Below, piece after piece: positions 6,928 through 14,745 of a stretch of DNA of 64,000 nt. The notes beneath the pieces were generated by a model. It searched no databases. It was not told where the DNA came from and worked only from the letters and a program-made list of their open reading frames with translations. A program made the position numbers and the translations under genes. Location of the stretch: positions 186,001-250,000 of the forward strand of contig CAXBBL010000002.1 of the NCBI GenBank assembly GCA_963974215.1, in the 5' to 3' direction. This DNA comes from Croceimicrobium sp963974215 (lineage in GTDB: Bacteria > Bacteroidota > Bacteroidia > Flavobacteriales > Schleiferiaceae). How positions within the stretch are numbered: position 1 is the first letter of the stretch; each line of letters begins with the position of its first letter.

Positions 6928-8526
6928 ATGCAGCTCGCCAAAACCCTATTAAGTCTATTTTTTGCTTTACAGCTTAGTGCCCAATCTAATTTCAATGTTT
7001 ACCTTGAACCGTTAAGCATTAGCAGTCTGGATGGCATCCAATCTTTTTCTCACGGTGAGTACCAAGGAAAATGGATTATTTTTGGTGGCCGCCTAGACGG
7101 ACTGCACCAAAGACAACCTTTTGCGGCTTTTAGTAATGTAGGCCACAACGATCAAATTATTGTGGTGGACATCAATGCCGAAACCAGTCAATCGTACCCC
7201 ACTTCTAGCCTCTCTGGTTCTTTATACGATCAGTTGCGTTCTACCAATATGCAATCGTATCAGCAAGATAGTCTGCTTATTTTGGTAGGCGGCTATGGTT
7301 ACGCATCTGCGCAAGCGGACCATATTACCCACCCATACGTAACGATTGTAAATCTAAAAGGCCTACTTAATGCCCTTAGCACTGGCGCCAGTATTACGCC
7401 TCATTTTAGCCAGATTTTAGACCAAGATATGGCCGTTACCGGTGGCTATTTAGAAAAATTATACAACAGCTACTATATCGTGGGCGGTCAGCGATTTGAC
7501 GGTCGTTATAACCCGCATAATGGTCCCACTTTCACACAGAGCTACACGAGTGCCGTACGCCGTTTCCAATTAGTAAATAACAATGGTGCATTCTCTATTA
7601 ATTGGCAAAATGGGTACATCGACACGGCCCTTTTCCATCGTCGCGATTATAATGTGCTTCCGCAGATTGGTTTAAATGGCGAAGAGGCGATGATTGCTTT
7701 CTCTGGCGTTTTTCAGCAAAATGTGGATCTCCCTTATTTAAATGCAGTTTATGTGGATAGCAACAGCTTTGCGGAAATCCCTAATTTCTCGCAGTATTAT
7801 AATCATTACCACTGTGCCTCTATTGCCCTTTATGACTCATCTGCGCAAGCGATGCACAATGTGTTTTTCGGTGGCATAGCGCAGTACTACGATCTAAACG
7901 GAGTGCTCACGCAAGATAATAATGTACCTTTTGTAAAGACCATCGCCCGGGTAAGTCGCGATGCCCAAGGAAATTACAGCGAACATAAATTGGCTGCAGA
8001 CATGCCTAATTTATTAGGAGCAGGCTCTGAGTTTTTTATTGCGGCGAACACCCCTAAAACTGGCAGGGACATTATTAAATTCGACCAACTGAGCGGCGAC
8101 ACTATTTTAATAGGCTACATTTTAGGAGGAATTGAAAGTTCTGCCCCAAATATTTTCAATAGCAATACCGGCACACAAAGCTCGGCCAGCGGCAAACTGT
8201 TTAAAGTATACCTTTTAAAAAACACCCGTATTGGCCAGAGTGAGTTAAACCCGCAAAGCATTGAAAACTGGCAACTTCAAGTGAGCCCAAACCCAAGTTC
8301 CAACTATTTACGTTTGCAATTTTACAGCGAAGAATCAACTACTTATACCCTAAGTTTACTTGATACTCAAGGTAGATTAATTCTGAATGAAGAAATTGCA
8401 GCTAGCGCTATATCTGGCTTAAGAAACGAGGAATTGGCGCTTAGCGAATTGGCTGCCGGACAGTATTATGTGCTTTTGCAGAATCAAAATGGTAAGAAGG
8501 TTCAGCAAAAAGTAATTATCCGCTAA
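6928..8526 (+). CDS. secreted T9SS cargo protein with type A sorting tail, kelch-like
   Basis: A 532-residue secreted protein. The ATG at 6928 gives the signal peptide MQLAKTLLSLFFALQLSAQ; a more distal ATG at 6877 would place the promoter box inside the gene and is disfavoured. The body has recurring glycine pairs followed by aromatic strands (GKWIIFGGRLDG, LLILVGGYGYA, YYIVGGQRFDG, NVFFGGIAQYY, GYILGGIES), the spacing expected of a kelch-type beta-propeller. The final ~75 residues (LQVSPNPSSNYLRLQF, LSLLDTQGRLIL, LAAGQYYVLLQNQNGKK) are the type A T9SS sorting domain, removed at the surface. The biological role is unknown. It may share export machinery with the CHU_C protein upstream. Confidence 0.85.
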   Translation: MQLAKTLLSLFFALQLSAQSNFNVYLEPLSISSLDGIQSFSHGEYQGKWIIFGGRLDGLHQRQPFAAFSNVGHNDQIIVVDINAETSQSYPTSSLSGSLYDQLRSTNMQSYQQDSLLILVGGYGYASAQADHITHPYVTIVNLKGLLNALSTGASITPHFSQILDQDMAVTGGYLEKLYNSYYIVGGQRFDGRYNPHNGPTFTQSYTSAVRRFQLVNNNGAFSINWQNGYIDTALFHRRDYNVLPQIGLNGEEAMIAFSGVFQQNVDLPYLNAVYVDSNSFAEIPNFSQYYNHYHCASIALYDSSAQAMHNVFFGGIAQYYDLNGVLTQDNNVPFVKTIARVSRDAQGNYSEHKLAADMPNLLGAGSEFFIAANTPKTGRDIIKFDQLSGDTILIGYILGGIESSAPNIFNSNTGTQSSASGKLFKVYLLKNTRIGQSELNPQSIENWQLQVSPNPSSNYLRLQFYSEESTTYTLSLLDTQGRLILNEEIAASAISGLRNEELALSELAAGQYYVLLQNQNGKKVQQKVIIR

Positions 8527-8583
8527 AATAGGCGCTAAACCAAAAGGCTTTGCATACGTTTAACTTTAGGTAAACTATGCAAT

Positions 8584-9489
8584 ATGATTGTTTTAATAAG
8601 TGGAGGTAGCGGCTTAGTAGGAGAAGCTATCACCCAAATTCTCCTCTCGAAAAATTTTTCAGTACGACATTTAAGCCGCAGCGCCAGCCGCCGTCCCGAT
8701 GGCGTAGAAGTTTTTGCTTGGAATCCCGATAAGGGCACGATTGACCAAGCTGCTTTTCAAGACCTCGATTACATTATAAATCTCGCAGGTGCTTCCATCG
8801 CTAAACGCTGGACGCCCGAATATAAAAGCGAAGTACTGCGCAGCCGCGTTGATGGCACCCGCTTACTATTTAATACCGTGGAAAAATTAGGCACACCCTT
8901 AAAGGCTTTACTTTCAGCTTCCGCGGTGGGCTACTATCCCAATAGCCTAAGCGAAACCTTTAGTGAAGATGACGCGCCGGGCAATGATTTTCTTTCCTTA
9001 GTTTGCCAGAAGTGGGAACAAGAAGCGGTAAACTTTGAACAATTAGGCATCAAAACCTTCCGCCTGCGCATCGGCATTGTGCTGTCTACCAAAGGTGGCG
9101 CGCTTCCGCAGATGGCGCTTCCGATTAAATTTGGCTTCGGCGCAGCACTAGGTAGCGGTAAACAATGGATGCCCTGGATTCACCTTGAAGACTTAGCGCG
9201 ACAATTTGTGCATTGTATCGAAAAGAGCCACTTACAAGGCGGTGTTTACAATGCGGTAGGACCAAAGTCGGTTACAAACAAGGTACTAACTGAGGCTATT
9301 GCTAAAAGCTTAAGTAGACCGCTCATTCTGCCAGCAGTTCCAGCCTTTGCTTTAAAATTATTTCTGGGTGAAATGTCCGAAACGGTGCTGGCAAGTAACC
9401 GATGTTCGAATGAAAAAATCCATTCAAGTGGTTTTAAATATCAATTCCCTCTATTAGAGCAAGCCCTGAATGACCTATATGACAAATAG
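8584..9489 (+). CDS. TIGR01777-family SDR / epimerase-like protein
   Basis: A 301-residue NAD(P)-binding Rossmann protein of the atypical short-chain dehydrogenase family TIGR01777 (E. coli YfcH-like). The dinucleotide-binding loop ISGGSGLVG is at about 5-13, and the family signatures INLAGASIAKRWT (near 65) and SASAVGYYPN (near 117-126) are present. The C-terminal LKLFLGEMSETVLASNRCSNEKI segment corresponds to the DUF1731 cap. The reaction is unknown in this family. It stands alone between two secreted-protein genes. The ATG at 8584 starts directly at the first Rossmann strand, so the start is secure. Confidence 0.9.
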   Translation: MIVLISGGSGLVGEAITQILLSKNFSVRHLSRSASRRPDGVEVFAWNPDKGTIDQAAFQDLDYIINLAGASIAKRWTPEYKSEVLRSRVDGTRLLFNTVEKLGTPLKALLSASAVGYYPNSLSETFSEDDAPGNDFLSLVCQKWEQEAVNFEQLGIKTFRLRIGIVLSTKGGALPQMALPIKFGFGAALGSGKQWMPWIHLEDLARQFVHCIEKSHLQGGVYNAVGPKSVTNKVLTEAIAKSLSRPLILPAVPAFALKLFLGEMSETVLASNRCSNEKIHSSGFKYQFPLLEQALNDLYDK

Positions 9490-9494
9490 ATTTC

Positions 9495-9502
9495 TATTTT
9501 TG
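9495..9502 (+). promoter_or_regulatory. -7 box upstream of the M1 peptidase gene
   Basis: TATTTTTG matches TAnnTTTG, 29 bases before the ATG at 9532. No clear -33 TTTG is found at 17-21 bases upstream. Confidence 0.45.
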
Positions 9503-9531
9503 ACCCTCATTAAAAAGAACCAAGCATTTTT

Positions 9532-11823
9532 ATGAAGCGATTACTACTAGTTCTTAGTGCGTTCAGCTTATCGTTTTTGGCACAAGGCCAGAATATCAAT
9601 CAAAGTAAATTTCGACAATTATCTGATCAATTAGCCACCCCAAATATGTACCGCACTGGCGGTGGTGCACCGGGCGCTTTTTACTATCAGCAGCAGGCGA
9701 ACTATAAAATGGATATTCGTCTAGATGACGAAAACCAAAAAATTTACGGCGAGCAAACCATTACCTATATTAACAATGCGCCAGAGTCGCTGGAGTATTT
9801 ATGGGTGCAGTTAGATCAAAACATGCGGGCGCAAAACAGCCTTACCCAGCAGATGAAAACTTCATCGGTGGGCAAGGGCATGAGCGCCAGTCAAATAAAG
9901 GACCTCTTCTATAATTTTGATGGAGGCTTTAAAATAGACCAGGTTAGCAACGAAGAAGGAACAAACCAAGGCCATACTATCAACTACACTATGATGCGTA
10001 TCAATCTAGATGCCCCATTAAAGCACGGCGATAGTGTTAGTTTCAGCGTAAAGTGGTGGTATAATATTAATGATCGCGCGAAACTTGGTGGGCGTTCAGG
10101 CTTAGAGTATTTTGCCGATGAAGATAATTACCTGTATACTATTGCGCAGTTTTTCCCGCGCATGGCGGTATATAACGACGTAGAGGGTTGGCAAAATAAA
10201 CAGTTCTTGGGGAGAGGTGAATATGCTTTACCCTTTGGAAATTACGATGTGAAAATCACCGTTCCCGCCGACCACATTGTAGGTGCCACGGGTACTTTAC
10301 AAAATGCCGAAGAAGTACTAAGTAATGAGCAGCTAGAGCGCTTAGCCGCTGCTAAAGAAAATACCGAAGATCCCGTTTTTATTGTAACCGAATCGGAAGC
10401 AAAAAGTGCCGAAAAGAAAAAGGCTAAGGGTGAAAAGACTTGGCATTTTCAAGCCGAGAATGTGCGCGACTTTGCTTTCTGCTCTTCGCGCAAATTTATT
10501 TGGGATGCCATGGCCGTTAAATTTGGCGAGCGCACCGTCTTAGCCATGAGCTATTATCCTAAAGAAGGTAATCCTTTATGGGAGCGCTATTCAACCCGAG
10601 TAGTAGCCCATACGTTAAAAGTTTATTCAAAATATACTTTTGACTATCCTTATCCTGTTGCGATTTCGGTACACACCGATAGAATTGGGATGGAATACCC
10701 CATGATTTGTTTCAACGGCGGTCGCCCAGATTCGGATGGCACCTATAGTAAGCGCACCAAATACGGCATGATTGGCGTAATCATCCATGAAGTAGGACAT
10801 AATTACTTCCCGATGATCGTTAATAGCGACGAGCGTCAGTGGACTTGGATGGATGAAGGTTTAAATACCTTTCTGCAATATTTAACAGAACAAGAGTGGG
10901 AAGAAAATTATCCTAGTCGCCGTGGACCGGCCTATAAAATTGCCCCCTACATGCGCTCCGAAAAAAGCGATATGGTGCCTATTATGACCAATTCGGAAAG
11001 CATCTTACAATTTGGTAATAATGCCTACGGTAAACCCGCTACTGCTTTAAATATCCTGCGCGAAACGGTAATGGGCCGCGAGCTTTTCGATTATTCCTTT
11101 AAGCGCTATAGCCAAAGGTGGATGTTTAAGCACCCTACTCCTTCCGACTTTTTCCGTACGATGGAAGATGCCTCGGCCGTAGATTTAGATTGGTTTTTCA
11201 GAGGTTGGTTTTACACCACCGATAATGTAGACATAGCCCTGAACGAAGTGAAATGGTACCGATTGAATTCTAAAAATCCTGAAATTGAAAACCCCATTGA
11301 GCGCAAGGAAGCCCAGAATGAATTTATCGGGGACACCCGAAATGAGGCGGAGTTAAAAGGAAAGCATTACAGCGATGCTCATCCGGAAATGGCTGACTTT
11401 TATAATAAAAATGATGACTGGACGGTTTTCCCAATTGACAAGAAAGAATACGAGAAATACCGTAAATCGTTAAACGACGATGAAAAAGAAGTTTTAGATG
11501 CAGGCTATAACTTTTATGAGCTCAACTTCGAGAACAAGGGCGGCTTAGTAATGCCTATTATTCTTCGCTTCACTTTCGTAGATGGCAGTCAAGTGATTAG
11601 CCGTCACCCTGCGGAAATTTGGCTTAAAAATGAAGAAGCCTTCTCCAAGGTATTTGTCTTTGAAAAAGAAGTAAAGCAGATTGAATTAGATCCCTTTTTA
11701 GAGACGGCCGATACTGATTTAGAAAACAATAACTGGCCTCCGAAAGTGGTACAGAATCGTTTCGACCTTTATAAGAGCAGAGACTACTCGCGTGAAAACG
11801 AAATGCAACGCGCAAAAAAATAG
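9532..11823 (+). CDS. secreted M1-family metallopeptidase
   Basis: A zinc metallopeptidase of the gluzincin M1 family, predicted to be exported (signal peptide MKRLLLVLSAFSLSFLAQG). The zinc site is intact: HEVGH at 419-423, and the third ligand E442 in WTWMDEG, which fits HEXXH-X18-E. The GAMEN exopeptidase loop of classical aminopeptidases is replaced by a region around RIGMEYPMICFNGG, as in the cold-active/ColAP-like Bacteroidota branch. At 763 residues it is a normal length. It has no T9SS tail. Probably digests peptides in the periplasm or outside. A second, GAMEN-containing M1 enzyme lies at the other end of the window. Confidence 0.9.
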   Translation: MKRLLLVLSAFSLSFLAQGQNINQSKFRQLSDQLATPNMYRTGGGAPGAFYYQQQANYKMDIRLDDENQKIYGEQTITYINNAPESLEYLWVQLDQNMRAQNSLTQQMKTSSVGKGMSASQIKDLFYNFDGGFKIDQVSNEEGTNQGHTINYTMMRINLDAPLKHGDSVSFSVKWWYNINDRAKLGGRSGLEYFADEDNYLYTIAQFFPRMAVYNDVEGWQNKQFLGRGEYALPFGNYDVKITVPADHIVGATGTLQNAEEVLSNEQLERLAAAKENTEDPVFIVTESEAKSAEKKKAKGEKTWHFQAENVRDFAFCSSRKFIWDAMAVKFGERTVLAMSYYPKEGNPLWERYSTRVVAHTLKVYSKYTFDYPYPVAISVHTDRIGMEYPMICFNGGRPDSDGTYSKRTKYGMIGVIIHEVGHNYFPMIVNSDERQWTWMDEGLNTFLQYLTEQEWEENYPSRRGPAYKIAPYMRSEKSDMVPIMTNSESILQFGNNAYGKPATALNILRETVMGRELFDYSFKRYSQRWMFKHPTPSDFFRTMEDASAVDLDWFFRGWFYTTDNVDIALNEVKWYRLNSKNPEIENPIERKEAQNEFIGDTRNEAELKGKHYSDAHPEMADFYNKNDDWTVFPIDKKEYEKYRKSLNDDEKEVLDAGYNFYELNFENKGGLVMPIILRFTFVDGSQVISRHPAEIWLKNEEAFSKVFVFEKEVKQIELDPFLETADTDLENNNWPPKVVQNRFDLYKSRDYSRENEMQRAKK

Positions 11824-11916
11824 GGCAAATGCCGTATGGTATAGCTGCACTTAAAGCGTAATATTTGTTTTGACAATAAGCGCATGCTTTAAGTGTCGTC
11901 CCCCTCCTTTAGATAA

Positions 11917-11951
11917 AAAGGCCACCAAGTTTTACTTGTTGGTCTTTTTTT
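11917..11951 (+). terminator. putative terminator of the M1 peptidase gene
   Basis: AAGGCCACCAAG pairs with CTTGTTGGTCTT around a TTTA loop with one mismatch and one G-T pair, followed by a run of T residues. It lies about 95 bases after the stop. Confidence 0.6.
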
Positions 11952-11979
11952 TTGACTTTAAAACGCAAATCTTAGCAGG

Positions 11980-12033
11980 TTCACTATATAAAAGAGGTCT
12001 CCATCCTAATTTTACCTCGATTCAGCTTATCAT
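11980..12033 (+). repeat. degenerate right end of the dispersed repeat
   Basis: CACTATATAAAAGAGGTCT, then CCTAATTTTACCTCGATTCAG and CTTATCA, aligns with 47320-47373 of the long copy (CACTATTTAT-AAGAGGTCT, TAATTTTACGCCGAACTCAG, GTTATT) at about three quarters identity by eye. The hairpin core and left end are absent, so it is a decayed solo end. Confidence 0.55.
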
Positions 12034-12099
12034 GCGAGTGTTGAAAATTCCTCTGCCAGCCCATCTAGCGCAAGCGAATTAATATGCATTTTTGTGACA

Positions 12100-12684
12100 A
12101 TGAAAAAAGCCTTCCCCAGTCTTATACTTGTACTAATACTCAGCTTAAGCTCTTGTAAGTCATTGCAAAGAGGCAGTAGCAGTTCTAATCACTCCGCGGC
12201 ACCGCAAGTGGAACATGACTTATTAAAGCGACCTAATAAATCGCGAAATAGCAGTGATAAAGAAGAGCGTTTGGAAGAGAGTCAGTCGAGCACTAAAGTT
12301 GCTACTAAGCGCGAGGAAAAAGAATTGCAAAAATTTGTTGAGGATTGGTACGGCACCCCGCACCGAATGGGAGGTACTACCAAAAAAGGGGTGGACTGCA
12401 GCGGCTTTGTAATTGTAGCATATCGCGAAGTTTTTGAAAAAGACTTTAAGGGCCGAAGAGCGGAAGATATCTTCGCGGAAATAGAAGTGATTAAATGGGA
12501 AGAAATGCAAAAAGGGGATTTAGTCTTTTTTAAAGTGCAAGGCCGACGAATTGACCACGTGGGGATTTATATGGGAGACGGCAACTTTGCCCATACTAGC
12601 TCTAGCAAGGGTGTGATGATTAGCGCCTTAGACAATCCTTATTGGTCCAAACGATACTTTAAAGCTGGGCGTTACAAATCTTAA
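12100..12684 (+). CDS. NlpC/P60-family lipoprotein, cell-wall peptidase
   Basis: A predicted peptidoglycan endopeptidase anchored as a lipoprotein: signal MKKAFPSLILVLILSLSSC with the lipidated Cys at 19, a Ser/Lys-rich linker to about 75, then the NlpC/P60 papain-like domain. The catalytic Cys is in GVDCSGFV (C100) and the His in RIDHVGIY (H153); both are intact. The enzyme would cut D-Glu-diaminopimelate or related stem-peptide bonds. ATG 12100 is chosen over a GTG six bases upstream because a promoter-like CATTTTTG box at 12088-12095 immediately precedes it, so the mRNA leader is very short. The 3' end overlaps the convergent YciI-like gene by four bases. Confidence 0.9.
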   Translation: MKKAFPSLILVLILSLSSCKSLQRGSSSSNHSAAPQVEHDLLKRPNKSRNSSDKEERLEESQSSTKVATKREEKELQKFVEDWYGTPHRMGGTTKKGVDCSGFVIVAYREVFEKDFKGRRAEDIFAEIEVIKWEEMQKGDLVFFKVQGRRIDHVGIYMGDGNFAHTSSSKGVMISALDNPYWSKRYFKAGRYKS

Positions 12685-13103
12685 CGTAAGCGACTCCCTT
12701 CGGCCGCCCACCACGGATGAACTTCAACCTTTAATCGTTTAGCTTGCACGGCAGGATCAGCATTGCATAAAGCTTCAGCCTGTTTGAGGGTTGGTACCCT
12801 TAAAATAACAATACCGCGTATCTCTCCATTGTCGGCAAATGGCCCTGCCATATCTAAAGCACCGATGCTTTGTAAACTATCTAAATGTGCTAAATGCGCT
12901 GCTTGAATTCTCTGAGCTTCCTCTGGATTTTGACTGCGAACTTCTCCAGATTTTAAAAATACCATAAAGTACTTTTTCATGGTATAGGTCGTATCCCCTT
13001 CAGTATAAAGAAAGCGTTCGAATCCGAGACTATCTGTTTCTACCTGCGCATCTACCGAAAGGTTTAAAGCCAAAAGTATTAGACCAATAATGAAATAACG
13101 CAT
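12681..13103 (-). CDS. YciI-family protein with signal peptide
   Basis: A 140-residue protein: signal peptide (MRYFIIGLILLALNLSVDAQ) followed by a YCII-related ferredoxin-like domain. Recognisable parts are the YFMVFLKSGE strand, AHLAHLDSLQSIGALDMAGPF (family His and Asp plus the G-x-F turn) and the GIVILRVPTLKQAEALCNADP segment. Most YciI proteins are cytoplasmic, so an exported copy is somewhat unusual though seen in this phylum. The function is not established. It is transcribed with, and 6 bases downstream of, the DUF192 gene, and converges on the NlpC gene. Confidence 0.8.
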   Translation of the reverse strand: MRYFIIGLILLALNLSVDAQVETDSLGFERFLYTEGDTTYTMKKYFMVFLKSGEVRSQNPEEAQRIQAAHLAHLDSLQSIGALDMAGPFADNGEIRGIVILRVPTLKQAEALCNADPAVQAKRLKVEVHPWWAAEGSRLR

Positions 13104-13109
13104 ATACTT

Positions 13110-13640
13110 TTACTTATTCCAACGCTGCCATTTAATTTTATCACCTGCAGCAATACCTAATTTATCCGATTCGCCTCCAAAAATTTCCAAAACATAAGAA
13201 GCCGGCCCAGTGCTGGGCAAACTAGTTTCATCTAAAGGCTTAGCATTTTTTTGGATACTGACAATTTCCATTGCATCATTAATGTAAATGATATCTAAGG
13301 GAACATAAGTGTTTTTCATGTAAAAGCTTTGGCGACGCTCATCTCCCATTAGGAAAAGCATGCCAGTATTAGGGTCCATACTTTTGCGGTACATCATACC
13401 ATATTGAATCTCGTTCATGGACTCACAAAGCTCAATATCAAAGGTTTTAATGGTATCACTGCTGCTAGAATCGAGTACCGCTAAAACAGCTTCCTTATAA
13501 AACTTCGGCTCTACTGGACCCACTTTCTTTGGTCCAGTATTCCCATTACCTGAGCCAGAAGGCAGGACGGTGAAAACCAACCATAAACCAAAGGCCAAGA
13601 GTAAAGCGATGGCGATAATTTGCTTGTTATTCTTTTTCAT
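13110..13640 (-). CDS. DUF192-family protein, membrane-anchored or exported
   Basis: A 176-residue protein with an N-terminal hydrophobic segment (IIAIALLLAFGLWLVFTVL) and a C-terminal DUF192 domain. The typical blocks are all there: IELCESMNEIQYGMMYRKSM, GMLFLMGDERRQSFYMKNT, PLDIIYINDAMEIVSIQKNA, and a closing GIAAGDKIKW. The DUF192 function is unknown; members are mostly exported. Its start overlaps the 3' end of lgt by 14 bases, so the two are co-transcribed, and a YciI-like gene follows after 6 bases. Confidence 0.85.
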   Translation of the reverse strand: MKKNNKQIIAIALLLAFGLWLVFTVLPSGSGNGNTGPKKVGPVEPKFYKEAVLAVLDSSSSDTIKTFDIELCESMNEIQYGMMYRKSMDPNTGMLFLMGDERRQSFYMKNTYVPLDIIYINDAMEIVSIQKNAKPLDETSLPSTGPASYVLEIFGGESDKLGIAAGDKIKWQRWNK

Positions 13641-14706
13641 GTTTTTTAACTAATGCCGCAATTATAAAATATAGACCTACTAATACGGCAGGAATACTAA
13701 GACTTTGCCCAATATTAAGACTGCGACCTTGCTCGGCTACAACCTGGTTTTCTTTTATAAATTCAATGCCAAAGCGGAATCCAAAGAGTAAGACTAAGAA
13801 GAGTCCAAAGAGCAAACCTTCCTTCTGTTTGCCCATTTTAGTTTGGAAAATACGCGCCAAAATAAAGAAGATAAATAGATAAGCTAATGCTTCAATAATT
13901 TGCGTGGGACGGCGCGGGTAACCACGTGCTTCAATAAATGCGAGGCCCTTTTCTTCCGTATCCCATTCCAGCTTAGTACCGGTAATTACCATGTTCAGAT
14001 CTTCCTTATTTCTGTTTTCCAAGGTTGGTTTAACGCGGTTGAGAACGAAATTCTCCGCTACATCTAAGTTGGAAATTTTAGGTGAAAAACGCAGACTCAA
14101 ACTATAGAGCGGATAGACGATCGTATCGCTAATTTCCTCTTCATTTAATTCAATAAATTCTACTTCCTCAATATATTCTCCGTAGTTGCGCAAAATCGTT
14201 TCACGCACGGGGTTGGTAAATACGGTTTCCCAAGATGAGTTGCTCACGTCACCGTAGATTTCACTATTCGCAAAATTCCCAACCCTAATGAGACAGGCCG
14301 CAAGAGCAACGGTTATAACCACTCGATCGAGCATCCACAAGGGGGAACGCTTCAAAATTTTACGGCTAAAAATGATAACCGCGATTACAATAGAAATGGC
14401 GGCGCCGTGGCTCGCTAAACCACCTTCCCAAACTTTAATAATCTCAAGGGGGTGCTGTGAATAATAATCCCACTGATAAAAGAATACATGCCCTAAACGC
14501 GCGCCGACAATAGTCGCAACTACGACGTAAGTTAATAGCGTATCCAACTTCTCAATCGCTATTCCTTCCGTTTTAAAGATGCGCTTCATAATTAGATATC
14601 CCAAGACAAAGCCTAGGGCAAAAAGTAAGGAATAATAGCGTAGAGTAAAGAATCCTATATCGAGTCCTCTACCTAAATCCCATGTAAGCGTTAAGAATGT
14701 ATTCAT
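13627..14706 (-). CDS. lgt: prolipoprotein diacylglyceryl transferase
   Basis: Inner-membrane enzyme that moves diacylglycerol from phosphatidylglycerol to the lipobox Cys, the first step of lipoprotein maturation. The 359-residue protein has the N-terminal YYSLLFALGFVLGYLI helix, the GARLGHVFFYQWDYY block, EGGLASHGAAISI and the Lgt signature RVGNFANSEIYG (near 142-153). The conserved PTQIIEALAYL helix comes only about 110 residues later: an acidic insertion of roughly 80 residues separates the two, making the protein longer than the ~290-residue E. coli enzyme. Several predicted substrates (DUF4920, cytochrome c', NlpC, collagen-like) are encoded in this window. Co-transcribed with DUF192. 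Confidence 0.93.
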   Translation of the reverse strand: MNTFLTLTWDLGRGLDIGFFTLRYYSLLFALGFVLGYLIMKRIFKTEGIAIEKLDTLLTYVVVATIVGARLGHVFFYQWDYYSQHPLEIIKVWEGGLASHGAAISIVIAVIIFSRKILKRSPLWMLDRVVITVALAACLIRVGNFANSEIYGDVSNSSWETVFTNPVRETILRNYGEYIEEVEFIELNEEEISDTIVYPLYSLSLRFSPKISNLDVAENFVLNRVKPTLENRNKEDLNMVITGTKLEWDTEEKGLAFIEARGYPRRPTQIIEALAYLFIFFILARIFQTKMGKQKEGLLFGLFLVLLFGFRFGIEFIKENQVVAEQGRSLNIGQSLSIPAVLVGLYFIIAALVKKHEKE

Positions 14707-14745
14707 AGTGGTTTTTGAGTGGGGGAAATTACAAAAATTGCAGGC

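Noticed and set aside
11870..12082. Open frame of 70 codons between the M1 peptidase and NlpC genes
   Set aside because: It runs through a terminator stem and a decayed repeat end and has no recognisable protein features.
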